From NCBI RefSeq assembly GCF_964204645.1, contig NC_134035.1, forward strand, positions 7,254,501-7,318,500: DNA of 64,000 nucleotides. The letters are read 5' to 3'. The stretch is from Tubulanus polymorphus. Its lineage: Eukaryota > Nemertea > Palaeonemertea > Tubulaniformes > Tubulanidae. The position numbers were made by a program, and so were the translations under genes. Shown here in pieces: positions 11,577 through 24,400 of this stretch. The first letter of the stretch is position 1, and each line of letters opens with the position of its first letter. Under the pieces are notes generated by a model. That model worked only from the letters and a program-made list of their open reading frames with translations. It was not told where the DNA came from and did no database searches.

Positions 11577-12162
11577 AGGAGATTATAAACAATATTATCA
11601 ATATTATGAATATAATAATTGAATTCGTATGCAAGATATTGCTTTCTTCTGTTGGATTTCTCATGCTGAGCCAAATATATTTAGAGGTGATGGCATTATG
11701 ATTCTTAATTTTCTTTTAAGGATTGTATGCTTATTCACGTTTGGGAAAATTACTACCAAAGTATCTAATCAATTCACCTTTGTAGTTATCAGGTGCACTG
11801 TATGATAAAGTGGAATCTGCCTAGCTCGCATGCAATTAACTAAATTATATACGTGTAAAATGAATATTATCCTTATTGCTGCCGATTGACTGAAACAAAT
11901 CTTCCTAATCATTGCGCGCCTTGAAAAACCACCATTCTTTAAACAATTCTACGAAAAATGCCGTTCAGTTTATCTGCATATCCTGTTATATGGAACACTC
12001 TTGTCCAGTGGGCGCTGAAACGAATGTTTAGAGCAGTTGCCATTTTCCTTTTTGGAGGTCTGGCGATCATCTGCATACGACCTATATAAGCCCCATTAAG
12101 CCACCTTACTTAGAATTCAGTGTATCACTTATGACTTATAGCATCGATCCGTTTCACGTCCT

Positions 12163-12302
12163 GGGGCTGGTTGCATAGTCATGGCTTAGACTTAAGACTA
12201 GTTTAAGACCAACTTTGTTCTATAGCCAATCTAAAAATTTAAGACCGGTCTTATGATTTAAGACCATTTTTGGACTTAAGTCATGACTGTGCAACTGGCC
12301 CC
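12163..12302. mobile_element. MITE family B, copy B2 (intact)
   Basis: A 140-bp element with terminal inverted repeats GGGGCTGGTTGCA and TGCAACTGGCCCC, and inner stems built on CTTAAG and AAGACCGGTCTT. No protein is encoded. It serves as the uninterrupted reference for B1. Confidence 0.85.
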
Positions 12303-15300
12303 CTGCTCTTGTTGTCCCTGTTTCATGGAACTATTTAAATACTATATAATTAGGACAAGGTTTCTAAGAGGCAAGGTAGGATGATAGCCTTGAGTTCAAT
12401 TCTTCTGCAAACTAGGAGCCACTGTATTCCAGAGTGGGAGTAATGCGAGTTTAACGGGATTTACGTAGTAATTAGCTGAGCTACGTGGAATTTTGATTAC
12501 TCATAACTTACCAATCTTATACCTGTAAACACCTAACAGTATTACAGTAGTAGTTGTTGCGTTCAGAAAATACGACGACGACTGTATTCTCTCTGCTACA
12601 ACGATTTATTACCGAAAATACATGTTTCTACAAGAAACTGATAAGATACTACCCAATATTAAGTACACATTAATTTCAAAAGAATGTTACGAATAGTGAT
12701 AATTTGGAAGAGAACACACAGACGATGAGCACGCAAAGCGAACTGAACAAAGACCAAAGCCCTCGACAAAGCTAAATAAATCACGTGGTTTTCAGTACAT
12801 AATTCGTGATGGGACAATTCAAATATTTAAACAGGTTAATGAATATAACGTGCAGTTCGATTTACAATAGAAAGACCAGTTAAGTATAGATTGAGCGTAA
12901 CAGTAATCAATCTAACTAGTTGTTAATCTTCCAGTTGTTTGTCTATCGATCTACACTTCGCATTATAACGATGAAGGTTTTTTATGGTGAGTGGGTGTAA
13001 TGTGCGATTGTGTATGTAGTAAGTGACATCGTTTTGGAAGACCTCGGGCCCCTGCGCATTGTTTTATTACATATTTAAGTATATAAACGTACACTGTACA
13101 CTTCGAACGAAAACTAATGGAATCGTTCAAGTCATTTTGGTGTGATATTATTCCCGATGATGCGCCAAACCTCGGAATACTCTAAAGCATTGTTACTATA
13201 CGCATTTTGAATTTTCTCAGATTCAGTGTTACAGTCATAATGCAACGGCTATAGACGGGTGTGAAAATAGATATGCAATATGCAATATTTTTAGAAACCA
13301 GGGATATATTACCTTCATCATGTTAAGTAAGCAAGTGACAATGAATGATTAGATTAGGGCTACTTTATCGGTTGGCTAAGATTATTATAAATAATTGTTC
13401 GTAGTTTTTAATTTTCCGTCACATGCATCCTGTAACATTTATATCGTGCATTAATTGTAGTAATATTTTTTCAATTTTCCTTTTACACTTTTTTTTTAAA
13501 TTTACAAAGATCTTATTCGACATATCCGTCAAAATTATGCTTTTGGGTTTCAGATATTTTTGAGTGCATCTACTAAGACTGCTACGTATGTTTACCCTGC
13601 CCCCTCCCGTTGAAGGCTCTTGCGAGCGAGGTGGATTAATTTGATATCTTAACCATAGTGTTGTTGCCGATCATTTTACGCGTGAACTAAACGTCTCATC
13701 CTCAAAAGACCGCCAACACACGGTTCCTAATTGTACCAGGGATTTTTTCAGTTGTCGTGTTATCAGATATAAACATTAGATCATCAATTCGTATAACACA
13801 ATGTGTACAGTTTGTTGAGTTCTTGATAACTCCGAAGGAAGAGAAAGCATTGTTATTTTTATCTTTCAAAACGGGGATTGTCGCTCTTGTTCATTTGATT
13901 GATCTGCTTCGAATGTTGTGTCCCCTACACACCGACCACGCATGCCGGGATTTATCCGATGGGGATTAGTTTCTCGGTCAATAAGTACAATGAGTACTTC
14001 GCACTTTCGCTGAGATTACACGGGGTAGTTTTGCGTTTTTAGATAAAATATTATAAACGGTTTTTTTATGCGTTGCAATCAAACGGACAGTGCTATGAGC
14101 GTTGAAAGACCGTCAGCAAGAAAGCGGCGCACCGCACGCGAGTTTAATTTGTACAACATGTTCAACAATTCAATAAATGAGCAGTCTTGATGGGGTTAAA
14201 TAGAAAGTGCCCACCGCCTTAACAGTTCTCGTATTGATACCGTCAATGAAACTATCGATGCGACCGATCGGTGTGAATCAATGTCGCAATCAAGTTTCGT
14301 GGGGCCGATTTCAAAGGGAACCTTCCAGCTTAGAGTAATCAATGCATCCAGTCAGTATCCAAGGCCATGACGGGGGCAATATATGGCAACATCAGAAACA
14401 ATGAAACAACAAACTGTACGCGATGAAAAAGAACAAAAATGGTCCAACAGTTCTATGCGCATTGATAGACCACCAGCCTTATTCATTCTGAATCAAAACA
14501 TACCTCAAAATGTCGCAGTGAGAATATGAAGGTGTACTCAACGTATTAAAAGGTGTTGAATCGATAGATTATCTACATCGATAGTGTCGATTTTGATTCT
14601 GCTCACTGTATATTTACGTTTGCGTCCAGATGTATGGGCATATTGTACAAAGACTCCAAATATGTGGAGATTTTGTTTAAGCTTTATTTCTTAGTTTAAG
14701 CGATCCATTAGTGAGTTTTTGAAACAAATTATCGTGTTGATATATATTAGCAGATGCAGTGTATGTTTTTGTCTATATAGGTCAGAGAAGAATCCTCTAC
14801 CACCAGTGTCCGTCACCTAAACCTATTCGGCACAATTTTTTATTTAAAATTTAACGACGTGTCTGAAGTTAGAATTTTTCCTAAATTTTGACTTGTATTT
14901 TCGTATAGATAAATTTGTTTTTACAATAAAACACCCTTTAATACAAGCATCAGGAACAAATATATTTTGACGAATACCGTTCTTTTATGGATTACTTTGC
15001 GCGAATTTGTCCATTTCTCTTCAAAAACGTTATTATTTTCAGCTCAAAGGTTACAGGATTAAGAAAAGGATATTTTTTCCTAAATGATGCGATATTCGCT
15101 CTTCTTTTGAAGAAAAATAAAATCAACATCGAACATACCACCCGAGCGACGAGCAATTCAGCAAGTGTCGGCGTTTCATCCAATTTACATGGAAAATACA
15201 AAATTAGACATTTTCTGATTCGTAAATCTATCCGAAAGTGTCTGATGATGCCGAGAAAATGGTTGATTTCAAGGACGGGCGAGTCACGAATCGTGGTATC

Positions 15301-15662
15301 TTCGTATTACATGGATATAGAATAACGACGATCACGTCGCTTGAAAACTGGTTTAATCTATTTTGGCATAATATTAATCTGAAACTTGACGAAGTTGCGT
15401 CGGCGCTACCAGAGCTAAATGGTTTCCCCTGACGCATTTCTTATAAAACATCCGTCCAATTCACGAGTAAGATCTTTCATATAGCTGTGGCACGGGCGCG
15501 TTACGCATCGACTAACTGTTACACTGTGGTGGTCTGTCGGGCTGCAACCTGTATCGTACCCCATCGAGGTGAGACTTATATTTCTTTTAAATGTTGATTG
15601 AGCTGGTTTTTTTTGTTTGTTTTTTGTGTATCAAGTTTCCCGAAAATGGTATATGTACACGC
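12303..15662. other. Intergenic stretch, no supported gene
   Basis: Frames at 14987-15325 and 15238-15432 overlap and look mildly protein-like, but no splice-consistent gene or known motif could be made from them. The rest is AT-rich single-copy-looking DNA. Confidence 0.4.
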
Positions 15663-16090
15663 CGCTCTAAACCTTTCAGAAAAAAATGAGGACCCCAATA
15701 ATCATCTTAATCAAGTTGAATATCTGTATTTCAACCTGGAATATCCAATTTCTTTACCATTTTAGACCATGCAGATTCATACATAAGTATATAACATAAA
15801 TTGAGATAACTTTCAGATAGTTAAATAACCTTAAATTTTTATCGTTATATTAGACCCTTTGATGATTGTAATATGACGCTCTAAACCTTTCAGAAAAAAA
15901 TGAGGACCCCAATAATCATCTTAATCAAGTTGAATATCTGTATTTCAACCTGGAATATCCAATTTCTTTACCATTTTAGACCATGCAGATTCATACATAA
16001 GTATATAACATAAATTGAGATAACTTTCAGATAGTTAAATAACCTTAAATTTTTATCGTTATATTAGACCCTTTGATGATTGTAATATGA
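15663..16090. repeat. Perfect 214-bp tandem duplication
   Basis: Bases 15663-15876 and 15877-16090 are identical by eye across all 214 positions. The unit is unique, AT-rich sequence beginning CGCTCTAAACC. No gene crosses it. It is either very recent or an assembly duplication. Confidence 0.95.
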
Positions 16091-18489
16091 TTCAAGTTTC
16101 AAGTTTTGTTTATTGCTCCGAAAAACGTTTTGCAATTTGTCCGAGCATAATAAAATAATATCAAAGTTGGCAAATTTCTACATTATGATAATGATCATGA
16201 GTTTAACAGCCGGGTATCGGTCGTAACGAATTTATTCGTACATGTTTTCTTTGTTGAACTGTTGATTGAATTTTAAATGATTCGCATCGATTTTTGTTAT
16301 TGTTAAAGCCTAGCTCGGGTCGCCCTTGCGATCTGTCGGCGACGTTTTCTTTTTCTAAAAATTGGCGATCAGCTGCCGAGATGAGATCGTAGTAGTTAAA
16401 CGTTGTTCATACCACCAAACAAGGCCATGGGCCTATACACAGACAGCCTCTAAACTTTCTACGATCTGTGTAAGGTCTAATGTAGTTAAAGTGAACATTT
16501 CAAATGAGTGATTCTAGAAAAACATAAAATCTTCAAAAGATGTTTTTCATTATTTGTCCGTCATTAAGTCGAACCTGTGGTGACGTCGCTGCCTATGACG
16601 ACCTGAACAAGGCTGTAGGTATTCACAAATTCCTAAATGGTTGAAACCGTCGCATTCGAGTAAACATGATATATTTGTCACCGTTTGAGTTTCATCATGA
16701 ATTGTGCTGCTATTAAAAGACCTTTGAATCACTTTAATTGCTATTACTACTTTCATCTTCGTTTTATTCAATTATCATTGATCGTTGTCATTGATGAGGT
16801 GAAAGCTATTCGTAGAAATCGTACAACAATTAATACCATACAACGTTTGATTTTTCACGATGAGACGAGGTGATATTTTATTTCGGAAGGAGTGCATAAA
16901 GGTAACTTCGTATCAAATGAGAATGAAGTTCATCATCCTTTAAAAAGATATTATGGAAAACAGAAAATCATAATCATCTTTGTACATCAGGGCAAATCTA
17001 TGAAGGCCAGCATCCAGGGACAATATTTTCATATAAACTAGCCATGTAATTAATAAGCATACTAATGGGGTCGATGTTAGAATATTCCGAAATAAATCCG
17101 AAAATAGTTCCAAAAAAGATGAGTGTCAAATTTGCAGGTTTTAACTACCTCTGCCTTGACGAAAACGGCAATCTCAATGGGAAGGTAGCGTTCCGGACCC
17201 CCGAGACAACCCCCTCAATCCGCCCCTGTATAGTCGTTTTCATCATCAATAGGGTCAATAGGTAATTTATTCATGAAAATTTCTGTAATGAATCAAGTGT
17301 TTGCAATTTCTTATTCATCGAGTCTGAATAGGTTTCTATTTTAGTCAAAACAACTGAAATTTCATAATATACGCAGTATAACGTATCGGTTGTCTCCGGT
17401 TTAAAGGGCGGTAACACGATAAATTACGTATCATGTGAATAGTCAGAAACCTTTTGAATGAAGTATCCAATCGTCTTTATTGTTGTACAATAAAATAAAC
17501 CAAAAGTAGAACTATTCACGCATTACTCAGAAAGGAAACTCTATACAATCGGTAGTAAGCAGGCGAGATTCTAATAGACATGATTCGAAGTTGCTTTAAG
17601 TTGTTGTAAATAACTCGCCAGTGAAATTAAGGTGAACGAGAATTAAATTCCCCGAAAAAAAGTTAGAGTTTTAACTATTATTACAATTATCTCGGGAATG
17701 TTGGGGCATAAAGTACGTCAGATCATGGATGTATAAACCCAATATGATAATTTAGTCTATACGTCCATGATCGATAGATTCTTGTAGGATCGAGACGCAC
17801 GTGCTCCCCGTCACAATTTTTGCGTGCCCTTTTGAAAGTACAATGGCAACATAACATTGTCAGGGCACTTTTCCAACCGCAACTAATAAGACAGCAGTCA
17901 GCAGCACACGATTTAACTGTTAGGAATTATGTGTCATAAATTGAAAGTGATCCGGTCTTTTTCTATCCAGACATTCTGCAAAAGTTTTACTCGGGTGGTT
18001 TTTTCCTAAATTCTATGTCTATGTAAACGATGACGTAGAACTTACTATAAATGTATATCTGTCGTCGCCGCGAGGATTTCCTGTTTGATTGACGTGAATT
18101 AGTAATTATCATCAAATATTAATCTGTATGAAATCGTTCGTTATGAAAGGGTGGATGCTATTTATATTCAGCAAATGCGTCAGATAGTGAATCGGACACT
18201 CGGTAACAGGGGTCGGTTTCCTCAACTTTCATAGCAATAAGTAAGGTCATGTTAGTCGAGCAGAGATCTAGAGATCTAGAATTCTACTAACAGTCAAGTT
18301 CAGCTAAATTTCCGGATAAAAGGGATTTCTCCTGGAGATACTAAAAACAACCCTGTTAGAATAGGCCAGTCGGTGGTTCGTTAATTTCTATCGCGTTGAT
18401 AATTCAAATATGTATGCATTCAGTATAATTCGATTTAAGAACACTAGCTAACACTGTATCAATTTGCCAATTCCTGTATTTATTTTAGA
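16091..18489. other. Intergenic stretch upstream of the cysteine-rich peptide gene
   Basis: 16091-16190 starts with TTCAAGTTTCAAG and a TTTATTGCTCCG motif, like a minus-strand LINE tail. 17190-17225 has a CCCCCTCAATCCGCCCCTG motif that looks repeat-derived. The last bases before the next ATG (TTTATTTTAG) resemble a splice acceptor, so a non-coding 5' exon probably lies somewhere in this stretch. Confidence 0.4.
17721..17772. repeat. CATGGACGTATA palindrome family, copy 1
   Basis: GATCATGGATGTATAAAC pairs with GTCTATACGTCCATGATC across a 16-bp loop. The same arm sequence recurs at 29215-29257 and 61080-61124. Confidence 0.7.
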
Positions 18490-19596
18490 ATGAATCCATC
18501 AATTCTGTCTCTGGTACAAAGTAATATTGCTGCGCTGATATGCCTGTTGATGGTACTGACTACTGAACTAGGATCTAAAGCTGAAAGTTTTTTGATGGTA
18601 GTACAACCGGAACGGAGTTTCGACGATAGAGATATATTACGGTCACTTCTAGCCGATAACGCTTTTGACGATGACGTAACTCGAGACAATACGCGCTCCG
18701 AGAATCACCTGCTAGATAAACGATATACAATACGCTTTGTTGGGGTAAGTAAAAAGGTTTTCTCGCGGATACATAAAAATGTTTATGATCCAATCGTGTT
18801 TGCGGGGGGGGGGGGATTACCAGTCAGGAGACGATCTTGATGATACGTAGATGAGATTAGTCGGTACAGTAGAACCCGCTTAATTCGGATCATTTGCGAC
18901 CAGCCAAATTCATCCAGTTTAAGAGAAATCGGGATTAAGAGTAATTTTCTTGTATATTAATGAACGAATCGGGACTAGAAATATTGTCCGGGATAGAACG
19001 AAATCCGGATTAAGCGGGCTTGACTGTATATGTAATACCATTTATCCAAGAGTAAGACTGCTGTAAGATGTAATTAACTTTAGTTTTATAAACTACGGTT
19101 CTAACTTAAAACTAACCTTGGGGTAAACAAGAATAACTCAGAATAATAGATGCAGCAGAAATCTCTCTAAGATGTAATTTCAAGATAAAGGAAAAATGAG
19201 CAGAAACGTCTGACCTCAATTGCTACGATTTGTCATGGAATAATACGTCATGACGAAAGGGAATAGAACCATCGTTTTCGTATAAGCAAATCCATCTCTA
19301 TATTTGCATTATTTTTGAAGAGAAGGCGTTTTCAAAAATAATTTCTATCATTATGTTATGTATATGATTATTTTATCATTATATTCTATCATTATTTATT
19401 CACTCACTCACAGGCGCCATGTAAAGGCCTAGGGGAGCCATGTAGTCCCGCGCACAGAGGAGACTGCACCGGAGTGTGTCGACCATTCCACACGAAACGC
19501 GGCTGTCGTCGATTACCGAAACATGGATGGACTTGCATTCAAGTGCCGGTCGCTGGTCGCCGTAAACCCAGCAGCCTGCGATCACGATACCAGTAG
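18490..19596 (+). CDS. Small secreted six-cysteine peptide (prepropeptide, two exons)
   Basis: Exon 1 is 18490-18744 and exon 2 is 19414-19596, joined in phase 0 through GTAAGT and a CACTCACTCACAG acceptor; 145 residues. Seen: a signal peptide about 1-33 with the hydrophobic stretch IAALICLLMVL; an acidic middle part rich in Asp about 34-78; a dibasic KR at 78-79, a likely processing site; then exon 2 with all six cysteines in the pattern C-x6-C-x7-C-x3-C-x8-C-x9-C and a basic tail. The spacing fits the loose inhibitor-cystine-knot rule, but I do not recognise the family. It may be a hormone-like or defence peptide. Exon 1 codes the signal and propart and exon 2 the whole cysteine domain, as is common in such genes. 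The TTTATTTTAG just before the ATG suggests a further 5' exon. The 669-bp intron holds a Tigger-like MITE. Confidence 0.72.
18867..19026. mobile_element. Tigger/pogo-like MITE in the peptide gene intron
   Basis: Terminal inverted repeats CAGTAGAACCCGCTTAAT and ATTAAGCGGGCTTGACTG with TA on both sides (18865-18866, 19027-19028). TA target duplication and a CAGT start are known features of the Tc1/mariner-pogo group. A second stem built on CGGGATTAAGAG lies inside. No transposase is present. Confidence 0.8.
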
Positions 19597-21372
19597 GAAA
19601 GGATAGAGAAAAATAGTCGATAAAGTCTAAACTATAATGTGGCATTCAAGGTCGTGACGACAAAACGTGAAAAACCAATTCCAATACATTATTATGTTAT
19701 TATTGTGGTTGTTCTACAATTGTTTATTGTTTTAGAGTCTAAACTTTTACATAAATGATGGTGTTTTGGGTAATCTCTATGCCTCAGTTCTATAGCCTGA
19801 TTCTAATCTTGCCTTTGGGATACAGTTGATTTCTCTCATTCAAATCTAACCGTCGCAATGTGGAGCTGGGGTCAAGTGTGGGATTATAACCGTGATAATA
19901 ACGATAAGAGTTTATTTATTTTACGAAGTAAAATGAAATGCCGCTTGCAAACGAGTTTGTTTTCTTTTTTTTTGGATAATCTCTCGCGCTAACCCGCCGC
20001 GGAGGGGCTCGAGAGATCGACCGTACATTTTCAATGCAGAAAAATAGATGGACTGATAATACTGATACGTGGATATTAGTGTTTTATTGTCAGTTTTTAG
20101 TTAGAAAATAGAACACGGGAACCTTAGGGGATCGTTATAAAGGGGATATAATTAAGGGGAAAAATGTTCGATTTCATCGTTTTTCGGATCATGAAAATTG
20201 GTCCATAAACATGGTTCCAACGGTTGCATTGAGTCCCCGGGAAAGCATCGTCTTGTGTGAATGAATTGCTGTTGAAATCATTGTTAGAGATTAGAACGAA
20301 TACACGTCGTTTAAACAGATGCCCGATTTCACAGGTGCGACGCCTCCATAAACCAACGGAATCGTGGTATCAATCTACTGTATTCTCTCAATAATCAAAA
20401 TGAAACATGTACATTTTTCTGCCGACGTACATTATATTACAGTGCATGCCTTTCACACCGATAGGCAACAACTTGAGTTTTAGATTATTGAAATTACTGA
20501 AAACTGTCAGTTCTTAAAAAGAAAACCACCTTCCCCCAGTCTTTGAATAATGACTGGAAATATGTTTCTTATTTCGATAATGAATATAGAAGCCGCCCGC
20601 ACTGTCTTTTTTATTTCATCTTTTTTCGATGGAAAATGAAAAAATCGCCGGCGCTCGGCATAATGCAACTTTAATGAAATAACAATAGCTGGAACCAGAT
20701 ATATTAGCGGAGTCAAACCTACTGACGACGGCATTAGTATCACAAAAACTTCTATTTACTTCCATGTCCTTGTACGAATTCTTCCGCTGAATTTCATACT
20801 GAATGACTTTTTGACGATAAGTGCGCCAGAATCTGTCTATACATGTTGAAAGCAATATAAGTGGCTGCTTGATGAGCTCATTTTGAGGTTCATGATACGA
20901 ACAAAGCGTTTTGTTGCGGTATTTTCCCTTTATTCAACCACAGTACAATTATTCTATATTTACAAGTATATGCAAATTTAACTCAGGGTCAACGCACCAA
21001 ATTGAAAAAAAAATAATTTTGAGAATAATTTTACCGAGGTTGAATGTTTGTTTGGCGGGGGCACCAAAAACGAAAAATATCGCGCCAGATCGCCAACAAA
21101 ACAAGACAAAACAGGATATCCTTTTTGGCAAAATTATATGCAACTTTCATTGTCAATTTAAAAAAACAACAAACGAATGCAATATAGGACAAATTCACGC
21201 AATTGAATGGTTTCTAGTTTGTTGGCTCATAGTAACATCGATGTCGAGGAAGTAATTACATATGACGCGTACATAGAACAATTATAATATACCATGGAAT
21301 CGTGATGGGATGAACTAGAAATACGGTATAATATATACATATTATCATTTCATTGACACCCGCGTATGATGC
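19597..21372. other. Intergenic stretch between the peptide gene and TRPC copy 1
   Basis: No supported gene on either strand. A short C+G-rich patch lies at 19985-20020. Frames at 20507-20855 (minus) and 20911-21255 (plus) have neither recognised motifs nor splice consistency. Confidence 0.4.
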
Positions 21373-21379
21373 TATAAAA
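21373..21379 (+). promoter_or_regulatory. Candidate TATA box of TRPC copy 1
   Basis: TATAAAA lies 67 bp before the start codon at 21440, which leaves room for a short 5' UTR. No equally clear TATA box lies before copy 2; a CCAAT motif near 44017 is the best candidate there. Confidence 0.35.
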
Positions 21380-21439
21380 TTGTCACAAGAATTCAAAGCT
21401 ATCGCTCTTAAAACACACAACGATAAGATTACTTGAAAT

Positions 21440-24400
21440 ATGACACACGTAGGAAACATAAAACAGACACTTCAACCTCAGAACTTCGGCGAGTTGATGA
21501 ACAAGGCGGATGGAACGGTGAGTAAATCTATCAGGTGACCTCGCATAATGCTTTTGTGATTTGTGAAGCGTGAAAACGTACCGAAGGCTTCATCTGAAAT
21601 TAATCTACTGATCAAAAAAGCTTTTAAAGAATATCTATTCGGTTCCATTTAATAAGCTACAGACGGTTGCGAACGACACGAATCATCACGATATGAGAGT
21701 TATGTAACCGTTCTAAAAATTTGCGACTGCGAGTTTTCACGGATCTACACTAACAGCGCCTACTCTAGACACTGTTTTATCTATACGTTTATTAGAGTTT
21801 CTTTTCTTGTATATTCTTTTCTGTTGCTTTCGCGGAGAACCCTTACGTAATTCTCAGGAAACCGTCTAACGCACACACCTCATATCCAACCAGAAAGTAG
21901 TTATCAATAAAAGCATCAACATAAATCTCATCCATTTTGAGGCAAGGCATCTATACACTGATGCAACGGCCTTGAAACACCGGTAATAGAAATACGACTC
22001 CACACTGCGGTAAATAAGAACCTCACTTGTCTAGTCTTCACATCCTCAGACTCCTGCGCGCCTGGCTTTAACTGAAGTCATACGATACACAAAGAAACCC
22101 CAAGGCTGACCACAGTCCACCTGGTTGTCGATAATCCGTGAAGACCTGCCTTGCCGCGTGAATCACTTACGTAATCTTTTCTGTAAATGTGAAGACCTCG
22201 GGGGCATTATATTCTCTTAAGCCCGACATTATCCCACATTCCGGACTGTTCATAGGTTGATATTACGGCAGAGTCGACATGTTTCAACAATTTTTAACTG
22301 TTCATTTATGAATATTTGAGGACTTATGAACTAAAAATTAGTTAAAATTTTTGATACATTTTGAGAAAGTCACAAAACATTTGAGACTGCGTTATATATA
22401 ACTTGATTTTAAATTGACGCCAAGCGAAACGAAAACTTTCCTGGAAGAACCTACTGTAGAACGCGATGATAGGAGGTCCCTTGTACATCACATCGTGACG
22501 CAGCAGCGTTGATGATGTCATAGAAGAAGACTTGTCGGGTGTTATAGGTTTAGACATCATGGTCGTATCACGTGTCATCTCGATAAACAAGGCTGCCTAT
22601 AATAATGCTTACATCACACATTGACATTGTATAGATTCTAAATGTTATGTGATATCTTGTAGCTATCCCGTAAAGAACTGCTCTACCTCAATGCCGTCGA
22701 TTTCGGTATCTACGAAGTGGTGGCCGATTGCCTACAAGACGTCGACGTCAACCCGAATTGCGTGGACTATATGGGCCGAAATGCGCTTATTTTGGCTATT
22801 AGTAAAGCTAACTTGGTACTTATTGATGTATTGCTCGATCAGCTGAATTACTCCGCCATCGAAGACGCGCTACTTCACGCTATCAGCAAAGGAAAAGAAA
22901 CGATCGTCAAACTGATTCTCAGTCATGAGTCTTACGCCGACAACGGAGCACAAAGCAACCGATCTAGAGATTCGAACTGCGATCGAAATCAATTCTCGCC
23001 AGATATAACCCCGTTGATACTCGCTTGCCACGAAAACAACCACGAGATTATTCAACTGTTTATAATGCGAGAACAACGAGTTGAAAAACCGCATCAGATT
23101 GATTGTCAATGTGAACACTGTAAAACTGGTGCCAGCGACGACCCTTTGAATTTTCACCTCTCACGCCTCCACAAATATCAAGCCCTGTCGAGCCCGGCTT
23201 ACATGGCCCTAACGAGTACTGATCCTGTTGCTACCTCCTTCGAACTACGCCAGGAGATGACTCATATGGCGAATTCGCATAAAGAGTTTAAAGTAAGTTT
23301 TATGTAATTATGTAACAAGGCTGAGACCTCTGTTTTAGCTTCAGAAACGCTATGCGCATTGCGAATGGGGCAAACTTTTAAAACATACAACCACGTGATT
23401 CAAAAAAGTAATATCAGCTTAAATTCCAAGACATAAATGTGTTTCAAAATTCCGTGCTGATGTATAAATCTATTCGCGAGCTTCTGCCGGTCAAAACATC
23501 CAATAGTTTGACTCGTAGTTCTGATCTAAATTCCCACAAAACCCGAACCTCTAATGGCTCACTATAGAACGAATAACCAGCTTGTGTCCATGTATTAGAG
23601 TTTTGAATGCTCTTCCAACAGATCTTCAGAAATCATTTAACATTGACATATTCGAGCGCTATTTGAAAAGGCATTAGGAAATATACCAAATAGTTATTAA
23701 TTATTTCTCTATCTCTTTACTGACAATAAAAATCTCATAATGTTTTTAGCCGGACTACCTTTCGCTGATTGAGCAGTGCATGAATTTCGCGAATGACATG
23801 TTGGATTTATGCCGAACGTCGAAAGAAATCCAAGCGCTCATAGCTGACGATGTAACGCATCATCCGTTAGGTACATTACACAAAGCCATCAAATACAAAG
23901 AGAAAAAGGTAAGTTTTTGGCAATAAGAGAAACCTTTCAATCAATTGGATTCTCTTGTGTGAAATATTAGAGAATTATGGAAACATCAGACAATGTAATT
24001 AAGCCGAGGACACACTGGGCGATTTCGTCGGCCGATTTCGTCGCCCGACGAAATCGCCGGTAAAATCGGCTTGTGTGTTGGATTCTGCCGCCGGCGATTT
24101 CGTCGCCGGTGACAGAATCGCCCAGTGTGTCCGGTTCAAGTTCAAGTTCAAGTTCAAATTTATTTCACAGAAAGCATGACAGGCTATGTACACAGGTTGA
24201 GAGAAAACAAACAATAAGATTTACAATTTAAAAAAAAGCACAATTATAAAAAGAGAGAGAACAGTAGCTTTCAGTGTGGGCCAAGCAAAGCCTTTAGGCC
24301 GCTGTCGCAAGCGCCCAGGGAAAATACGAAAGGGAAATGAAGAAACAAAGGAAATGAGAGTTAATGATTTTTGATTACGGCGTTACGGCGGTTACGGCGA

